NCBI GenBank assembly: GCA_900078775.1
Contig: LT549889.1
Location: 558,001-622,000, forward strand
Direction of reading: 5' to 3'
DNA length: 64,000 nt
Source of the DNA: Mycolicibacterium aurum
Lineage (GTDB): Bacteria > Actinomycetota > Actinomycetes > Mycobacteriales > Mycobacteriaceae
In this document: one piece after another, positions 51,290 through 60,842 of the stretch
How positions within the stretch are numbered: the stretch's first letter is position 1
Layout of the letters: each line of letters starts with the position of its first letter
Notes under the pieces: model-generated
What the model was told of the DNA's origin: nothing
The model's input: only the letters and a program-made list of their open reading frames with translations
Database searches by the model: none
Position numbers and translations under genes: made by a program

Positions 51290-51291
51290 GC

Positions 51292-53220
51292 TCAGATCTC
51301 CATTCGGGAGCCGACCAGCACGGTCCGGTCCTGCGGCAGATTGAAGTAGCCGGCGGCATCGGCGGTGAGGTAGGACGTTGCGACGAAAAGCCTTTTCCGC
51401 CAAGCCACCATGTCGGTGTTGTCGCCGGGCACCAGCTCCAGGTGGGACAGGAAGAACGACGCCCGGTCCAGGTGGATACCGCCCTCAGTGACCTCGTCGG
51501 GCAGCATGCGCAGGGCCGCCGGTACATCGGGGCGTTCCATGTAGCCGGCATGGACGAGAACATGCACGATGCCGTCGCCGCGGTAGCCGAGCGCATCCGC
51601 CGAGATGCGGTAATCGTCGGAAACCCGTGGCACCGGCAGCGTTTCCACCGACACGATGATCACGTGCTCGTGCAACACATGGTTGTGTTCGACGTTCGCG
51701 CGCAGGGCCAGCGGGGTGGTGTCATCGTGCCGGTTGAGGAAGATCGCGGTGCCGGGCACCCGGGTCAGTGCCGGTCGCCGGGCGGCCAATTCGTCGACGA
51801 ACGGCCGCAGCGGGCCCTCCATCTCGCGCCGGGCATCGGTGACCAGGTGCCGGCCCCGCTGCCAGGTGGTCATCACCGTGAACATGAACACGGCGATCGC
51901 CAGCGGCAGCCACGCGCCGTGCACCAACTTGGTGAGGTTCGCGGCGAAGAACATCAGGTCGACCACCAACAACAGGCCACCCCCGCCGAGCAGCAGCCAC
52001 AGCGGCCACTTCCATTGCTGGCGTGCGTAATACAGGAACAGCAGGGTGGTGATCGTGATGGTGCCGCTGACCGCCATCCCGAACGCGTACGCCAAGGCCG
52101 CCGACGACCGGAACGCGAAGACCAATGTCAGCACCGCCACCATCAGTACCCAGTTGATCCACGGGACGTAGATCTGGCCGATGGACCGCGCCGAGGTGTG
52201 CGTGATCCGTAGCCGCGGCAGGTAACCCAGTTGCACGGCCTGCGACACCACCGAAAACGCCCCCGAGATCACCGCCTGGGACGCGATCACCGTGGCCGCC
52301 GTCGCCAGCAGCACCAGCGGTAGCCGCGCCCACTGCGGGGCCAGCAGGAAAAACGGTGCGGCGTGGGTGTTCTCATCCAAGAGCAACAGCGCACCCTGCC
52401 CGAAGTAGCTCAGCGTGCAGGCCGGCAAAACCAGACCCAGCCAGCCGACCACGATGGCGCGGCGGCCGAAATGGCCCATATCGGCGTAGAGCGCCTCGGC
52501 GCCGGTGACCGCCAGCACGATGGCGGCCAGCGCGAAGAACGCGATGTGGAAGTGCCCGGCCATGAAGGCGATCGCGTAGGTGGGGGACAGGGCGGCGAGA
52601 ATGCCCGGGTTGGCGGCGATCCCACCGACGCCGCATGCGCCGATCGCGAGGAACCACAGGATCATCACCGGCCCGAAGAACCGGCCGACGACGGCAGTGC
52701 CTTGCCGTTGCACACAGAACAGCGCCACGATGATCACCGCGGTGATCGGCACCACCCAGTCCTTCAGACCCGGTTCGAGGGTCTTGAGGCCTTCCACGGC
52801 TGACAGCACCGAGATCGCCGGGGTGATCATGGAATCGCCGAAGAACAGTGCGGCGCCGAAGAGTCCGAGGAAGCCCAGCATGATGGACGTGCGGTGCCCG
52901 CGGGTGGCGGCCCCGCGCCGCAGCAGGGTGATCAGTGCCATGATGCCGCCCTCGCCGTGGTTGTCGGCGCGCATCACCAGCGTGACGTAGGTGAGGGTGA
53001 CGATCAGCATGACCGACCAGAAGATCAGCGAGACGACGCCGTACAGGTTGGCCTCGGTGAGCGGCACCGGGTGCGGATCGGCGGGATTGAAGACCGTCTG
53101 CAGCGTGTAGATCGGGCTGGTGCCGATATCGCCGAACACCACGCCCAGAGCACCGACGATGATCGCCAGGCGCAGTGGCCGGACGGTCTGCGGTGCCTCG
53201 ACCGGGTTGTCTTCGAGCAT
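51292..53220 (-). CDS. kup: Kup potassium uptake protein
   Basis: The 642-residue K+/H+ symporter has the family start ALGVVFGDIGTSPIYTLQTVF at about 28-48, twelve hydrophobic helices to about residue 450 (including GAALFFGDSMITPAISVLSAVEGL) and a cytoplasmic C-terminal domain of about 190 residues. It imports potassium at low external concentration or low pH. It ends three bases from the convergent AveC-type gene. Length matches E. coli Kup (622). The start codon at 53220 lies 64 bases after the SMR gene stop. Confidence 0.95.
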   Translation of the reverse strand: MLEDNPVEAPQTVRPLRLAIIVGALGVVFGDIGTSPIYTLQTVFNPADPHPVPLTEANLYGVVSLIFWSVMLIVTLTYVTLVMRADNHGEGGIMALITLLRRGAATRGHRTSIMLGFLGLFGAALFFGDSMITPAISVLSAVEGLKTLEPGLKDWVVPITAVIIVALFCVQRQGTAVVGRFFGPVMILWFLAIGACGVGGIAANPGILAALSPTYAIAFMAGHFHIAFFALAAIVLAVTGAEALYADMGHFGRRAIVVGWLGLVLPACTLSYFGQGALLLLDENTHAAPFFLLAPQWARLPLVLLATAATVIASQAVISGAFSVVSQAVQLGYLPRLRITHTSARSIGQIYVPWINWVLMVAVLTLVFAFRSSAALAYAFGMAVSGTITITTLLFLYYARQQWKWPLWLLLGGGGLLLVVDLMFFAANLTKLVHGAWLPLAIAVFMFTVMTTWQRGRHLVTDARREMEGPLRPFVDELAARRPALTRVPGTAIFLNRHDDTTPLALRANVEHNHVLHEHVIIVSVETLPVPRVSDDYRISADALGYRGDGIVHVLVHAGYMERPDVPAALRMLPDEVTEGGIHLDRASFFLSHLELVPGDNTDMVAWRKRLFVATSYLTADAAGYFNLPQDRTVLVGSRMEI

Positions 53221-53283
53221 GCCCCCAATGATGCGGTGCGGCCGCTGATCCTCGGCGGTTTCCCGAAGATCACCGGGCTCTCA

Positions 53284-53607
53284 TCAGTGGTTGCCGACGA
53301 GGTTGAGCGTCAAGACGCCGGTGACGACGAGTGCGATCCCGGCGATTTTGGCCGCCGAGATCGGTTCGCCCAGGAAAGCCACGCCGACCGCCACGATGGC
53401 GGTGGTGCCTACCGCAGACCACAGGGCGTAGGCGATGCCGACCTGCATGCCGTTGGTGATGGACTGCGCGAGGAAGAAGAACGCGATTCCGTATAGGAAT
53501 AAACATCCCGCCGTCGGCCAGATTCGAGTGAAGCCTTCGGTGAACTTCAACAGGCTGGTGGCCACCACCTCGGCCAGAATCGCCCCGCCGAGGAGCAGAT
53601 AGCTCAC
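53284..53607 (-). CDS. SMR family multidrug efflux protein
   Basis: The 107-residue EmrE/Mmr-type pump has four helices, the essential Glu in LAEVVATSLLKFTEGF near residue 13, and YGIAFFFLAQSI / GIAYALWSAVGTTAIV. It exchanges protons for cationic drugs or quaternary compounds as a dimer. Only three bases separate it from the enoyl-CoA hydratase upstream, so it is the distal gene of the catabolic operon. An efflux role for a toxic intermediate can be imagined but is not shown. Confidence 0.92.
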   Translation of the reverse strand: MSYLLLGGAILAEVVATSLLKFTEGFTRIWPTAGCLFLYGIAFFFLAQSITNGMQVGIAYALWSAVGTTAIVAVGVAFLGEPISAAKIAGIALVVTGVLTLNLVGNH

Positions 53608-53610
53608 GGC

Positions 53611-54384
53611 TCAGCCGCCGGCGGCCGGTCGCGCCGCTCTCCCCGCGACGAACGCCTCGAGCGCGGCGGTGTTGGCCGGCCCGCCGATCAGTTCGTCGAT
53701 CAAGGCATTCTCCCGCCTGAGCGCCGCCCAGATGTTGTCAAGGTGGGGTTCTCGCATCGTCTCCTTCACCGCGACGAGGCTTTCGATGGGCTGCTTGGCG
53801 AGGCGTTCGGCATGGTCGACCGCGGTGCGGATGAGGAGGTCGGGCTCGCAGAGCTTCCAGACCAGACCCATCTCCAGCGCCTCTTCGGCGCTCAGCCACT
53901 CCGAGGACATCAACACCCACGCCGCATTTTGCCGGCCGATGAGTTCGGGCAGCAGATAGGTGGAGGCGGCCTCCGGGGCGATGCCCAGGCTGGTGAACGG
54001 ACACCGCAGGCGTGCGGACGTGGACATGAAGGCGAGGTCGGCGAAGCCGAGCAGCGTGGTGCCCAGGCCCACCCCGATCCCGTTGACGGCGCACACCAAG
54101 GGTTTCGGGAACTCGATCAGCACATCCATCAGGGCGGCGAAGCCACGCGCGCCCTCGCTGAACGGGATCGAGATGTCCCGGTCCAGCATCTCCTGCAGAT
54201 CGGTACCCGCACAGAAGGCGCGTCCGCTCCCGGTGAGCAGGACGACCGCAATGTCGGGATCGGTCGCGGCGTCCCGCAGCGCGCTCTCGGTCGCGCGGTA
54301 GAGCGCCTCGTTGAAGGCATTCATGGCGTCCGGCCGGTTGAAGGTGATCGTCCGGACGCGGTTGTGGTCGTCGATGATCAGCAT
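53611..54384 (-). CDS. enoyl-CoA hydratase/isomerase family protein
   Basis: The 257-residue crotonase-fold protein has the oxyanion region GSGRAFCAGTDLQEM near 57-71, the second oxyanion part AVNGIGVGLGTTLLGFAD near 101-118 and PFTSLGIAPEAASTYLLPELIG with the position of the catalytic Glu conserved (APEA). Its ATG at 54384 shares one base with the stop of the acyl-CoA dehydrogenase (TGATG). It hydrates an enoyl-CoA formed by that enzyme, by context. Longer readings at the N-terminus lie inside the dehydrogenase gene. Confidence 0.9.
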   Translation of the reverse strand: MLIIDDHNRVRTITFNRPDAMNAFNEALYRATESALRDAATDPDIAVVLLTGSGRAFCAGTDLQEMLDRDISIPFSEGARGFAALMDVLIEFPKPLVCAVNGIGVGLGTTLLGFADLAFMSTSARLRCPFTSLGIAPEAASTYLLPELIGRQNAAWVLMSSEWLSAEEALEMGLVWKLCEPDLLIRTAVDHAERLAKQPIESLVAVKETMREPHLDNIWAALRRENALIDELIGGPANTAALEAFVAGRAARPAAGG

Positions 54385-55520
54385 CAGTAGGACCTCGGAA
54401 GCGTGAGCGTGTGCTGGGCGATGTAGTTGAGGATCATCTCGCGGCTGACCGGCGTGATCCGCAGCAAGCGGGCCAGGCCCCACTGGGGGAGCAGCCCGAA
54501 CTCGGCGGACAGTCCGTTGCCGCCATGGGTCTGGATGGCATGGTCGGCTGCCGCGACCGCGGCCTCGGCCGCGGCGTATTTCGCCATGTTCGATGCCTCG
54601 GCTGCAGCGTGCCCGTTGTCGTAGAGCCAGGCCGCTTTGGCGGTCATCATCGCCGCCAGTTCGAGTTCGATGCTGGACTGCGCGAGCGGATGTGAGATCG
54701 CCTGGTAGGAACCGATTGCCGGACCCCACACCGAGCGGGTGCGGGCGTAGTCGGCCGCCTTGCCGATGGCGTGCCGCCCCACGCCGACACATACCGCGGC
54801 GCCGGTGATGCGTTCCGGGTTGAGCCCGTCGAACACCTGCCGGAATCCCTCGTGTTCGGTGCCGACCAGCGCCGCGGCGGGTACCCGCACGTTGTCGAAA
54901 TGCACGGTGAACTGCTTCTCCGGCAGGCTGATGCCGACCGGCAGGTGGTGCGCGATGAGTCCGGGGGCGTCGGTCGGCATCAGGAACAGCGACAGCTTGT
55001 CGGCTGCCGTCCGGGCGACGACGATCACGGCACCGGCCTCGTCGACCCCCGAGATGTAGTACTTGGTGCCGTTGAGCACGTAGTCGCTGCCGTCCCGGAC
55101 GGCGGTGGTGCTGATCTTGTGGGTATTGGACCCGGCGTCGGGTTCGGTGATCGCGAACACCACCTTGGACTCACCGGATGTCATGCGGGGCAACCACTCA
55201 CGGCGGTGCTCGTCGGTGCCATAGCGGGTGATCAGCTCACCGGAGATGGCCGCGGACACCAGCAACAGCAGCAGCGGGCAGCCGTGCGCGGCGGTCTCCT
55301 CACAGACGATGGCGAGTTCGGCCATCCCGGCGCCCCCGCCGCCGAACTCCTCGGGCAGGTTGATGCCGATGAATCCCTGATCGGCAAGCTTCTGCCACAA
55401 CTCGGTGGTCGGTTCACCGGCGGCGGCCCGCTCGGCGAAGTAGCTGGCGCCGAACGCATCCGTCACCGCGCCGACCGCGGCACGCAGATCGCGATGTTCC
55501 GACGATTCCAGGAAGTCCAC
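54384..55520 (-). CDS. acyl-CoA dehydrogenase
   Basis: The 378-residue flavoenzyme has the family signatures FAITEPDAGSNTHKI near 123-137, and QTHGGNGLSAEFGL near 340, followed by REMILNYIAQ at the C-terminus. It oxidises an acyl-CoA to the 2-enoyl-CoA, passing electrons to ETF. In the Atu/Liu-type setting the substrate may be a branched or terpenoid acyl-CoA such as citronellyl-CoA; inference. The start overlaps the AtuA stop by one base. Confidence 0.92.
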   Translation of the reverse strand: MDFLESSEHRDLRAAVGAVTDAFGASYFAERAAAGEPTTELWQKLADQGFIGINLPEEFGGGGAGMAELAIVCEETAAHGCPLLLLLVSAAISGELITRYGTDEHRREWLPRMTSGESKVVFAITEPDAGSNTHKISTTAVRDGSDYVLNGTKYYISGVDEAGAVIVVARTAADKLSLFLMPTDAPGLIAHHLPVGISLPEKQFTVHFDNVRVPAAALVGTEHEGFRQVFDGLNPERITGAAVCVGVGRHAIGKAADYARTRSVWGPAIGSYQAISHPLAQSSIELELAAMMTAKAAWLYDNGHAAAEASNMAKYAAAEAAVAAADHAIQTHGGNGLSAEFGLLPQWGLARLLRITPVSREMILNYIAQHTLTLPRSY

Positions 55521-57286
55521 TACGTTGTCACCAATCTGTCTGGGATCTCGGTGTGCATCGCGCGGAGATACTCACCGAGACCCTTTGCTTGCGGGTCCGT
55601 TTTCGTGCAGGCGGCCACACCCTGACCGAGGTAGCCGACGATGACGAAGTTCAGGGCCTTCAGATTCGGGAACTCATATCGCCGCACCTGCAGGCCGTCG
55701 GCTTCGGGGATCAGGTCGTGGAAACGCTCGACCGTGAGGTGCGAACGCAGCCACTCCCAGCGCTGCGGGGTGTCCGTCCAGACCCCGACGTTGGCGTTAC
55801 CGCCCTTGTCACCGGAGCGAGCCGCGACCACCGCGCCCAGCGGGCGCCGGGTACCGGGCTCGAGATCGATTCCCGAGGTGTCGATTTCGGGGCTCGCAGC
55901 GGGACTCTCCGGTGCGCCCGCCGGGGTGTGCGGGATCGCCTCCCGGGTGCCGTCGGCATGAACCACGATGTGCTCGACCAGCTCGGCAGGCACGAGAGTC
56001 GGCCAGTACACCCCGAATTCGCTCGCCGTGGTGGGCGGGGTGGTGGTGTGGAAGCCGGGATAGCCGGCGACAGCCAGCTCGATCACCGCGTTGGAGAACG
56101 CGCGGTCCACCTTCTTGAGGTTCTGGTCCTTGACGGTGATCCGCAGGTGTGCGGTGGCCTCGACCAGGTTGGCGGGGTCCGGCTTGTCGTAGCGCAGCAG
56201 CTGCACGTCGACGTCCTCGAACGAGTCCCGGCCCCCGAGCAGTTCGAACAGTTCGGCTTCGGCCCAGGCCGCCTTGTCCTCGATGTCGAGTCCGGTGAGC
56301 ACCATGGTCATGGTGTTGCGGTACCCACCGAGGTAGTTCATTGCGACTTTGAGCGTCGGCGGGGGCGGGGTGCCCTTGGTGCCGCTCACCCGGACCCGGT
56401 CCGGACCGTCCTGCGTGATCGACAGCGAATCGAAATGGGCCACCACATCCGGGTTCGCGTAGGCCGGGGAGGACACCTCGTAGAGCAGCTGGGCGGTCAC
56501 GGTCCCGACGGATACCAGCCCCCCGGTGCCGGCATGTTTGGTGATGACGAAGCTGCCGTCGGCATCCAGTTCGGCGATGGGGGAGCCGGGATACCGCCGG
56601 TCCCGGATCTCGGCCAACTGAGAGTAGTTGCCGCCGCAGGCCTGTGGGCCGCATTCGATGATGTGCCCGGCGGCCACGGCGCCGGCGAGCGCGTCGTAAT
56701 CGCTGCGCTGCCAGTCGTGCCACCACGCACCCACACCGACGACCAGCGCGGCGTCGGTGACCCGTCCGGTGATGACCACATCGGCGCCGCCGCGCAGCGC
56801 CGCCGCGATACCCCAGCCGCCGAGATAGGCGTTCGCCGTCACCGGGGCGACCGCCGCCTCGGCGAGCAGCTGCCCGGTGTCCAGGTGGGCGAACGGGATT
56901 CCGTGTTCACGCAGGCCGTCGAGGGCCGGCATCAGGTCGTCGCCCTCGACATGCGCCACGGACAGGTTCGCCCCGGCCGCGTCGGCGATCTTGCGGACCT
57001 CCGCGGCCAGACCGGCGGGATTGAGGCCGCCGGCATTGACCACGATCTTGATGCTGCGCTGCGCACAGTCGGTGACGACGTCGGCGAACTGGGTCAGAAA
57101 CGTTCGGGCATAGCCGGTCTCGGGGTTCTTGTTCCGCGCCTTCCACAAGATCAGCATGGTGAGCTCGGCCAGATAATCCCCGGTGATCACGTCGACATCG
57201 CCGCCGTCGACGAGCGCACGCATCGCAGTGAGCCGGTCGCCGTAGAAGCCGGACGCATTGCCGATCCGGACCGGACGGTTACTCAC
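55520..57286 (-). CDS. atuA: AtuA family protein (DUF1446)
   Basis: The 588-residue protein begins RIGNASGFYGDRLTAMRALVDGGDVDVITGDYLAELTM, the typical start of DUF1446/AtuA, and has GRVTDAALVVG, ECGPQACGGNYSQ and, in the last 130 residues, the AtuA C-terminal domain (LGAVVAARSGDKGGNANVGVWT). AtuA is needed for acyclic terpene (citronellol/geraniol) use in Pseudomonas but its reaction is unknown. The stop and start overlap both neighbours by one to four bases, which ties it firmly to the operon. Confidence 0.9.
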   Translation of the reverse strand: MSNRPVRIGNASGFYGDRLTAMRALVDGGDVDVITGDYLAELTMLILWKARNKNPETGYARTFLTQFADVVTDCAQRSIKIVVNAGGLNPAGLAAEVRKIADAAGANLSVAHVEGDDLMPALDGLREHGIPFAHLDTGQLLAEAAVAPVTANAYLGGWGIAAALRGGADVVITGRVTDAALVVGVGAWWHDWQRSDYDALAGAVAAGHIIECGPQACGGNYSQLAEIRDRRYPGSPIAELDADGSFVITKHAGTGGLVSVGTVTAQLLYEVSSPAYANPDVVAHFDSLSITQDGPDRVRVSGTKGTPPPPTLKVAMNYLGGYRNTMTMVLTGLDIEDKAAWAEAELFELLGGRDSFEDVDVQLLRYDKPDPANLVEATAHLRITVKDQNLKKVDRAFSNAVIELAVAGYPGFHTTTPPTTASEFGVYWPTLVPAELVEHIVVHADGTREAIPHTPAGAPESPAASPEIDTSGIDLEPGTRRPLGAVVAARSGDKGGNANVGVWTDTPQRWEWLRSHLTVERFHDLIPEADGLQVRRYEFPNLKALNFVIVGYLGQGVAACTKTDPQAKGLGEYLRAMHTEIPDRLVTT

Positions 57287-58077
57287 GAGCTCACCTTTCG
57301 TTCACGGCGGCTGGGTGCGCCGGCGAAGGCCTGCGCGATGGCCAGCCAGTTCTGCGCGACCTCGCCGACCGCGACGAGACCGGTCTCCGACCAATGCCGG
57401 CGCTGGGTGGCCACCAGGACGAAGTCCAAGGCAGCACCCGTCACCGTGTTCGCGCTGCCCAGCGGACCCCAGGTCCAGATGCCACCGTCGGGTGCCTCCA
57501 GCGTGACGTACACACTCTCGGTGGGTATTCCGACGCCGTGGAGGCGGTGGGTGAAGGAGAACGTCGCCACACCCAGATGCGCGATGCTGCGCAGGCCAGG
57601 GCATTCCGGGTGCTCGGTTCCGAGGGTGTCGTAGATGTCCTGGCCATGCGCCCAGGTCTCCATCAGCCGCGCCGTGGCCGACGAGGCGGCACTCATGTCG
57701 GGGCCGAACCACGGCAACCTCGCCTTGGGACCTGCTGTGGCCAGCGCGTCCAAGAGTTCGGCGCGCGACGTGGTCAGCCACTCGAGAGCCCTCGCAGGGC
57801 TCAGCGAGCGGTGTTCGCGGGCGATGCGGTCGGGAAAGTCCATGCCGCCCGCCATCAGCTCATCGGCGAACGTACGAAAGTCCGTGGGGCGCTGCAACGC
57901 CATCGTCGTCGCGTCATCGAAGTAGGCCAGATGGGTGATCTGGTCGTGGATCGTCCAGCCCTCGGCCGGGGTATCCAGACCCCACTGATCGTCGGACAGC
58001 GCACGAAGATGTGTGACGAGCTGTTCGGATTCGAATCGGAGATCGTCCAGTAGTTGCCGGTAGGCGTCGGTGTCCAT
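57283..58077 (-). CDS. TIGR03084-like DinB/MDMPI-fold protein
   Basis: The 264-residue protein has the mycothiol-dependent maleylpyruvate-isomerase/DinB four-helix N-terminal domain. Potential metal ligands are in EGWTIHDQITHLAYFDDA near 39-56 and METWAHGQDIYD near 135, and the C-terminal domain carries sterol-carrier-like sequence. It fits the TIGR03084 family, which recurs beside AtuA genes in actinobacteria. It might use mycothiol in an isomerisation or detoxification step; inference. The stop overlaps the AtuA start by four bases. Confidence 0.8.
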   Translation of the reverse strand: MDTDAYRQLLDDLRFESEQLVTHLRALSDDQWGLDTPAEGWTIHDQITHLAYFDDATTMALQRPTDFRTFADELMAGGMDFPDRIAREHRSLSPARALEWLTTSRAELLDALATAGPKARLPWFGPDMSAASSATARLMETWAHGQDIYDTLGTEHPECPGLRSIAHLGVATFSFTHRLHGVGIPTESVYVTLEAPDGGIWTWGPLGSANTVTGAALDFVLVATQRRHWSETGLVAVGEVAQNWLAIAQAFAGAPSRRERKVSS

Positions 58078-58079
58078 GT

Positions 58080-58838
58080 TCAGATGCCTTTCCAGACCGG
58101 AGAACGCTTTTCCTTGAAGGCCTGCATGCCTTCTTGCGCATCGGAGCTCAAATAGACCGGTGCCCAGATCTTTTCCGCGATCTGGTATGCCTCGCTGAGT
58201 GGGTACTCGGCGGTCAGCCCCGCGGTCGCCTTACCCGCGGCGACCGACAGCGGTGCATTGCGGCCGATCTGCTCGGCGAACTCCTGGGTTACCCGCACGA
58301 GGTCCGCTGGTTCGGCGAGCCTATTGACGAACCCGATCTCGTAAGCCCGCCGCGCGTCCAGTGGTGCTCCGGTTAGGGCGAGTTCCATCGCGATCCGGCG
58401 GGGGATCATCAGCGGCAGCGGTGCCGCCCACGGCGAACCGCGGCCGACCTTCACCTCGGTGATGCCGAAGGTCGCGGTCGTACTGGCAATACACAGATCA
58501 CAGGTCTGTGCGAGCAGGAAGCCGCCGGCCAGCGCCGCCCCGTTGACCGCGGCGATGGTGGGTTTGTCCACGGTGATGTTGCGGCCGAACTGCGGCACGA
58601 AGTCGACCGGGGGGATGGTCAGCTGGTTCTCGGACATCTCCTTGAGGTCACCGCCGGCGCAAAACGCCTTGTCGCCGGCCCCGGTCAGAACGAGCACCTT
58701 CGCGGCATCGTCACGATTGAATGTGCGTACGCCGTCGAACAATCCGTCCCGCACCGCCTTGTTCAGGCTGTTGCGGGCCTCGGGCCGATCGATGGTCAGC
58801 CAGGCGACGCCGTTTCGCACCTCGTAGGTGATGCTCAT
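58080..58838 (-). CDS. enoyl-CoA hydratase/isomerase
   Basis: The 252-residue crotonase-fold enzyme has GAGDKAFCAGGDLKEM near 51-66, the oxyanion region AAVNGAALAGGFLLAQTCDLC near 97-117, then VKVGRGSPWAAP, where the catalytic Glu of hydratases is replaced (Gly/Ser at this position). That makes an isomerase- or Liu/AtuE-like role possible. Its start overlaps the biotin carboxylase stop by four bases. In Atu/Liu logic this would be the isohexenyl- or methyl-glutaconyl-CoA hydratase. Confidence 0.9.
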   Translation of the reverse strand: MSITYEVRNGVAWLTIDRPEARNSLNKAVRDGLFDGVRTFNRDDAAKVLVLTGAGDKAFCAGGDLKEMSENQLTIPPVDFVPQFGRNITVDKPTIAAVNGAALAGGFLLAQTCDLCIASTTATFGITEVKVGRGSPWAAPLPLMIPRRIAMELALTGAPLDARRAYEIGFVNRLAEPADLVRVTQEFAEQIGRNAPLSVAAGKATAGLTAEYPLSEAYQIAEKIWAPVYLSSDAQEGMQAFKEKRSPVWKGI

Positions 58839-60832
58839 GCGTCGGGCTCCGTCACCAAGGCCAGGACCTGCCCGGACTCCACCTGATCGCCGACGGCGAC
58901 CACGATCGAGGACACCAGGCCGTCAGCGGGGGCGCGCACGGTGTGCTCCATCTTCATGGCCTCCAGCACGATGATCGTGGTGCCCGCGGACACCGCGGTG
59001 CCCTCGTCGACCTCGACGCGTACCACCGCCCCGGGCATCGGGGCCAACAGCGACCCGGCCTCCTGCATGGCGCTCGGGTCGGGGAACCGGTCCACCTCAT
59101 GCAGCGCAGAAGAGCCCAGCGCACTGTCGACGTAGGACACCGCACCGGAGACGGTGACGCGGTAGCGCCGCCGGATACCGTCGATCTCGGCATCGACGAC
59201 GCCGTCACCCGCCGCGATGAGACGGGCCGCGGGGGACCAGTCGCCGATCGTCGCCGACAGCGTGCCGCGCTCGAAGCGGTATCGGACGTCGAACTCGGTC
59301 TCACCGCAGGTGAAGCTCACCTGCTGGGCCTGGCTCGGCAGCGTCCGCCAGCCCGACGGTAAACCGGGCAGCACCGAGGTGTGGGCGCGCCGTTCGGCCT
59401 GCGAGGCGAGCGCCGCCACCAGCGCGTGGGTGCGGTCGACCTCCTCATGGCCTGGCCTGCGCATCAGCTGCGCGGGATCGTGGCGTTCGAGGTAGCCGGT
59501 GTCGATCGCGCCGGCCGCGAACTCGGCCTCCCGCAGAATGCCGACCAGCAGATCGCGGTTGGTGGTCACACCGTGCACCCGGGTCTCGGTGAGGGCGCGC
59601 GCCACCCGGCCGCACGCCTCGGCGCGCGTCGCGCCGTAGCCGATGATCTTGGCGAGCATCGGGTCGTAGAACGTGCTGACCGTGGACCCGGAGGTGAAGC
59701 CCGCGTCGATCCGGATCCCTTCGACGTCGGGGAACTCCAGGGTGCTCAACGTGCCGGACACCGGGATGAAGCCCGCCGCAACATCTTCGGCGTACAGCCG
59801 CACCTCGATGGCATGTCCGACCGGGCTGGTTCCCAGCATGGCCGGCGGCAGCGGTTGGCCCTCGGCGACGGTCAGCTGGGCGCGGACCAGGTCGATGCCG
59901 GTGACCAGTTCGGTGACGGGATGTTCCACCTGCAGCCGGGTGTTGACCTCGAGGAAGTAGAACGAGCCGTCCGGCGCCATCACGAACTCGACGGTGCCGG
60001 CGCCCTCGTAGGAGAGCGCCTTGCCGGCGGCCACCGCGGCCCGACCGAGCTCGTCGCGCAGTTCCTCGGTTACCGCGGTCGACGGCGCCTCTTCGATGAT
60101 CTTCTGGTAGCGGCGTTGGATGGAGCATTCGCGCTCGCCCAGGTGCACCACGGTGCCGTGTCGGTCCCCGAAGATCTGCACCTCGATGTGTCGCGGGGAT
60201 TCGACGAACTTCTCCAGGAAGACGGCGCCGTCGCCGAAGGCGGAGGCCGCCTCCCGGCGGGCGCTGGCGACCGCGTCGAGCAGCTCGGCCTCGGAGTGCA
60301 CGATGCGCATACCGCGACCACCGCCGCCGAATGCGGCCTTGACCAGGATGGGGAATCCGATGTCCGCGGCCGCGCTGCGCAACCGGTCGGGGTTCTCGTC
60401 CTGTTCGGATTCGACGGTGACGCCCGGCAGCACCGGGACACCGGCTGCCTGCATCAGTTCCTTGGCCGCGATCTTCGAGCCCATCGCAATGATGGCCTCC
60501 GGGCTGGGGCCGACGAAGATGATCCCGGCCTCGGCGCAGGCCCGCGCGAAATCGGCGTTCTCCGAGAGGAATCCGTAGCCGGGATGGACGGCCTGGGCGC
60601 CGGTGCGGGTTGCCGCGGCCAGCACCAGGTCGGCACGCAGGTAGGTATCGGCCGGCGCGGTGCCGGGCAGGTGGACCGACTCGTCGGCCTGCGATACGTA
60701 CGGGGCATGCCGGTCGGCATCGGAGTAGAGCGCAACGATCGCGATGTCCATCGCGTGTGCGGTCCGGATGATGCGGGAGGCGATCTCGCCGCGGTTGGCG
60801 ATGAGCAGTTTGCGGATCTTGGGGCTGTTCAT
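58835..60832 (-). CDS. acyl-CoA carboxylase biotin carboxylase/BCCP subunit
   Basis: The 665-residue alpha subunit has an N-terminal biotin carboxylase domain (KLLIANRGEIASRIIRTA at 7-24; ATP-grasp glycine loop AFGGGGRGMRIVHSEAEL near 170; catalytic EVNTRLQVEHPVTE near 295), a linker domain, and a C-terminal biotinyl domain with the target lysine in LEAMKMEH near 630. It carboxylates biotin for transfer by the beta subunit encoded 10 bases upstream. By size it fits methylcrotonyl- or geranyl-CoA carboxylase alpha. Confidence 0.93.
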   Translation of the reverse strand: MNSPKIRKLLIANRGEIASRIIRTAHAMDIAIVALYSDADRHAPYVSQADESVHLPGTAPADTYLRADLVLAAATRTGAQAVHPGYGFLSENADFARACAEAGIIFVGPSPEAIIAMGSKIAAKELMQAAGVPVLPGVTVESEQDENPDRLRSAAADIGFPILVKAAFGGGGRGMRIVHSEAELLDAVASARREAASAFGDGAVFLEKFVESPRHIEVQIFGDRHGTVVHLGERECSIQRRYQKIIEEAPSTAVTEELRDELGRAAVAAGKALSYEGAGTVEFVMAPDGSFYFLEVNTRLQVEHPVTELVTGIDLVRAQLTVAEGQPLPPAMLGTSPVGHAIEVRLYAEDVAAGFIPVSGTLSTLEFPDVEGIRIDAGFTSGSTVSTFYDPMLAKIIGYGATRAEACGRVARALTETRVHGVTTNRDLLVGILREAEFAAGAIDTGYLERHDPAQLMRRPGHEEVDRTHALVAALASQAERRAHTSVLPGLPSGWRTLPSQAQQVSFTCGETEFDVRYRFERGTLSATIGDWSPAARLIAAGDGVVDAEIDGIRRRYRVTVSGAVSYVDSALGSSALHEVDRFPDPSAMQEAGSLLAPMPGAVVRVEVDEGTAVSAGTTIIVLEAMKMEHTVRAPADGLVSSIVVAVGDQVESGQVLALVTEPDA

Positions 60833-60842
60833 TTACTGCGTC

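Noticed and set aside
55553..57634. A 693-codon plus-strand frame opposite atuA
   Set aside because: Composition is Arg/Gly/Val-rich without motifs, and the minus strand encodes a full AtuA protein with overlapping operon junctions.
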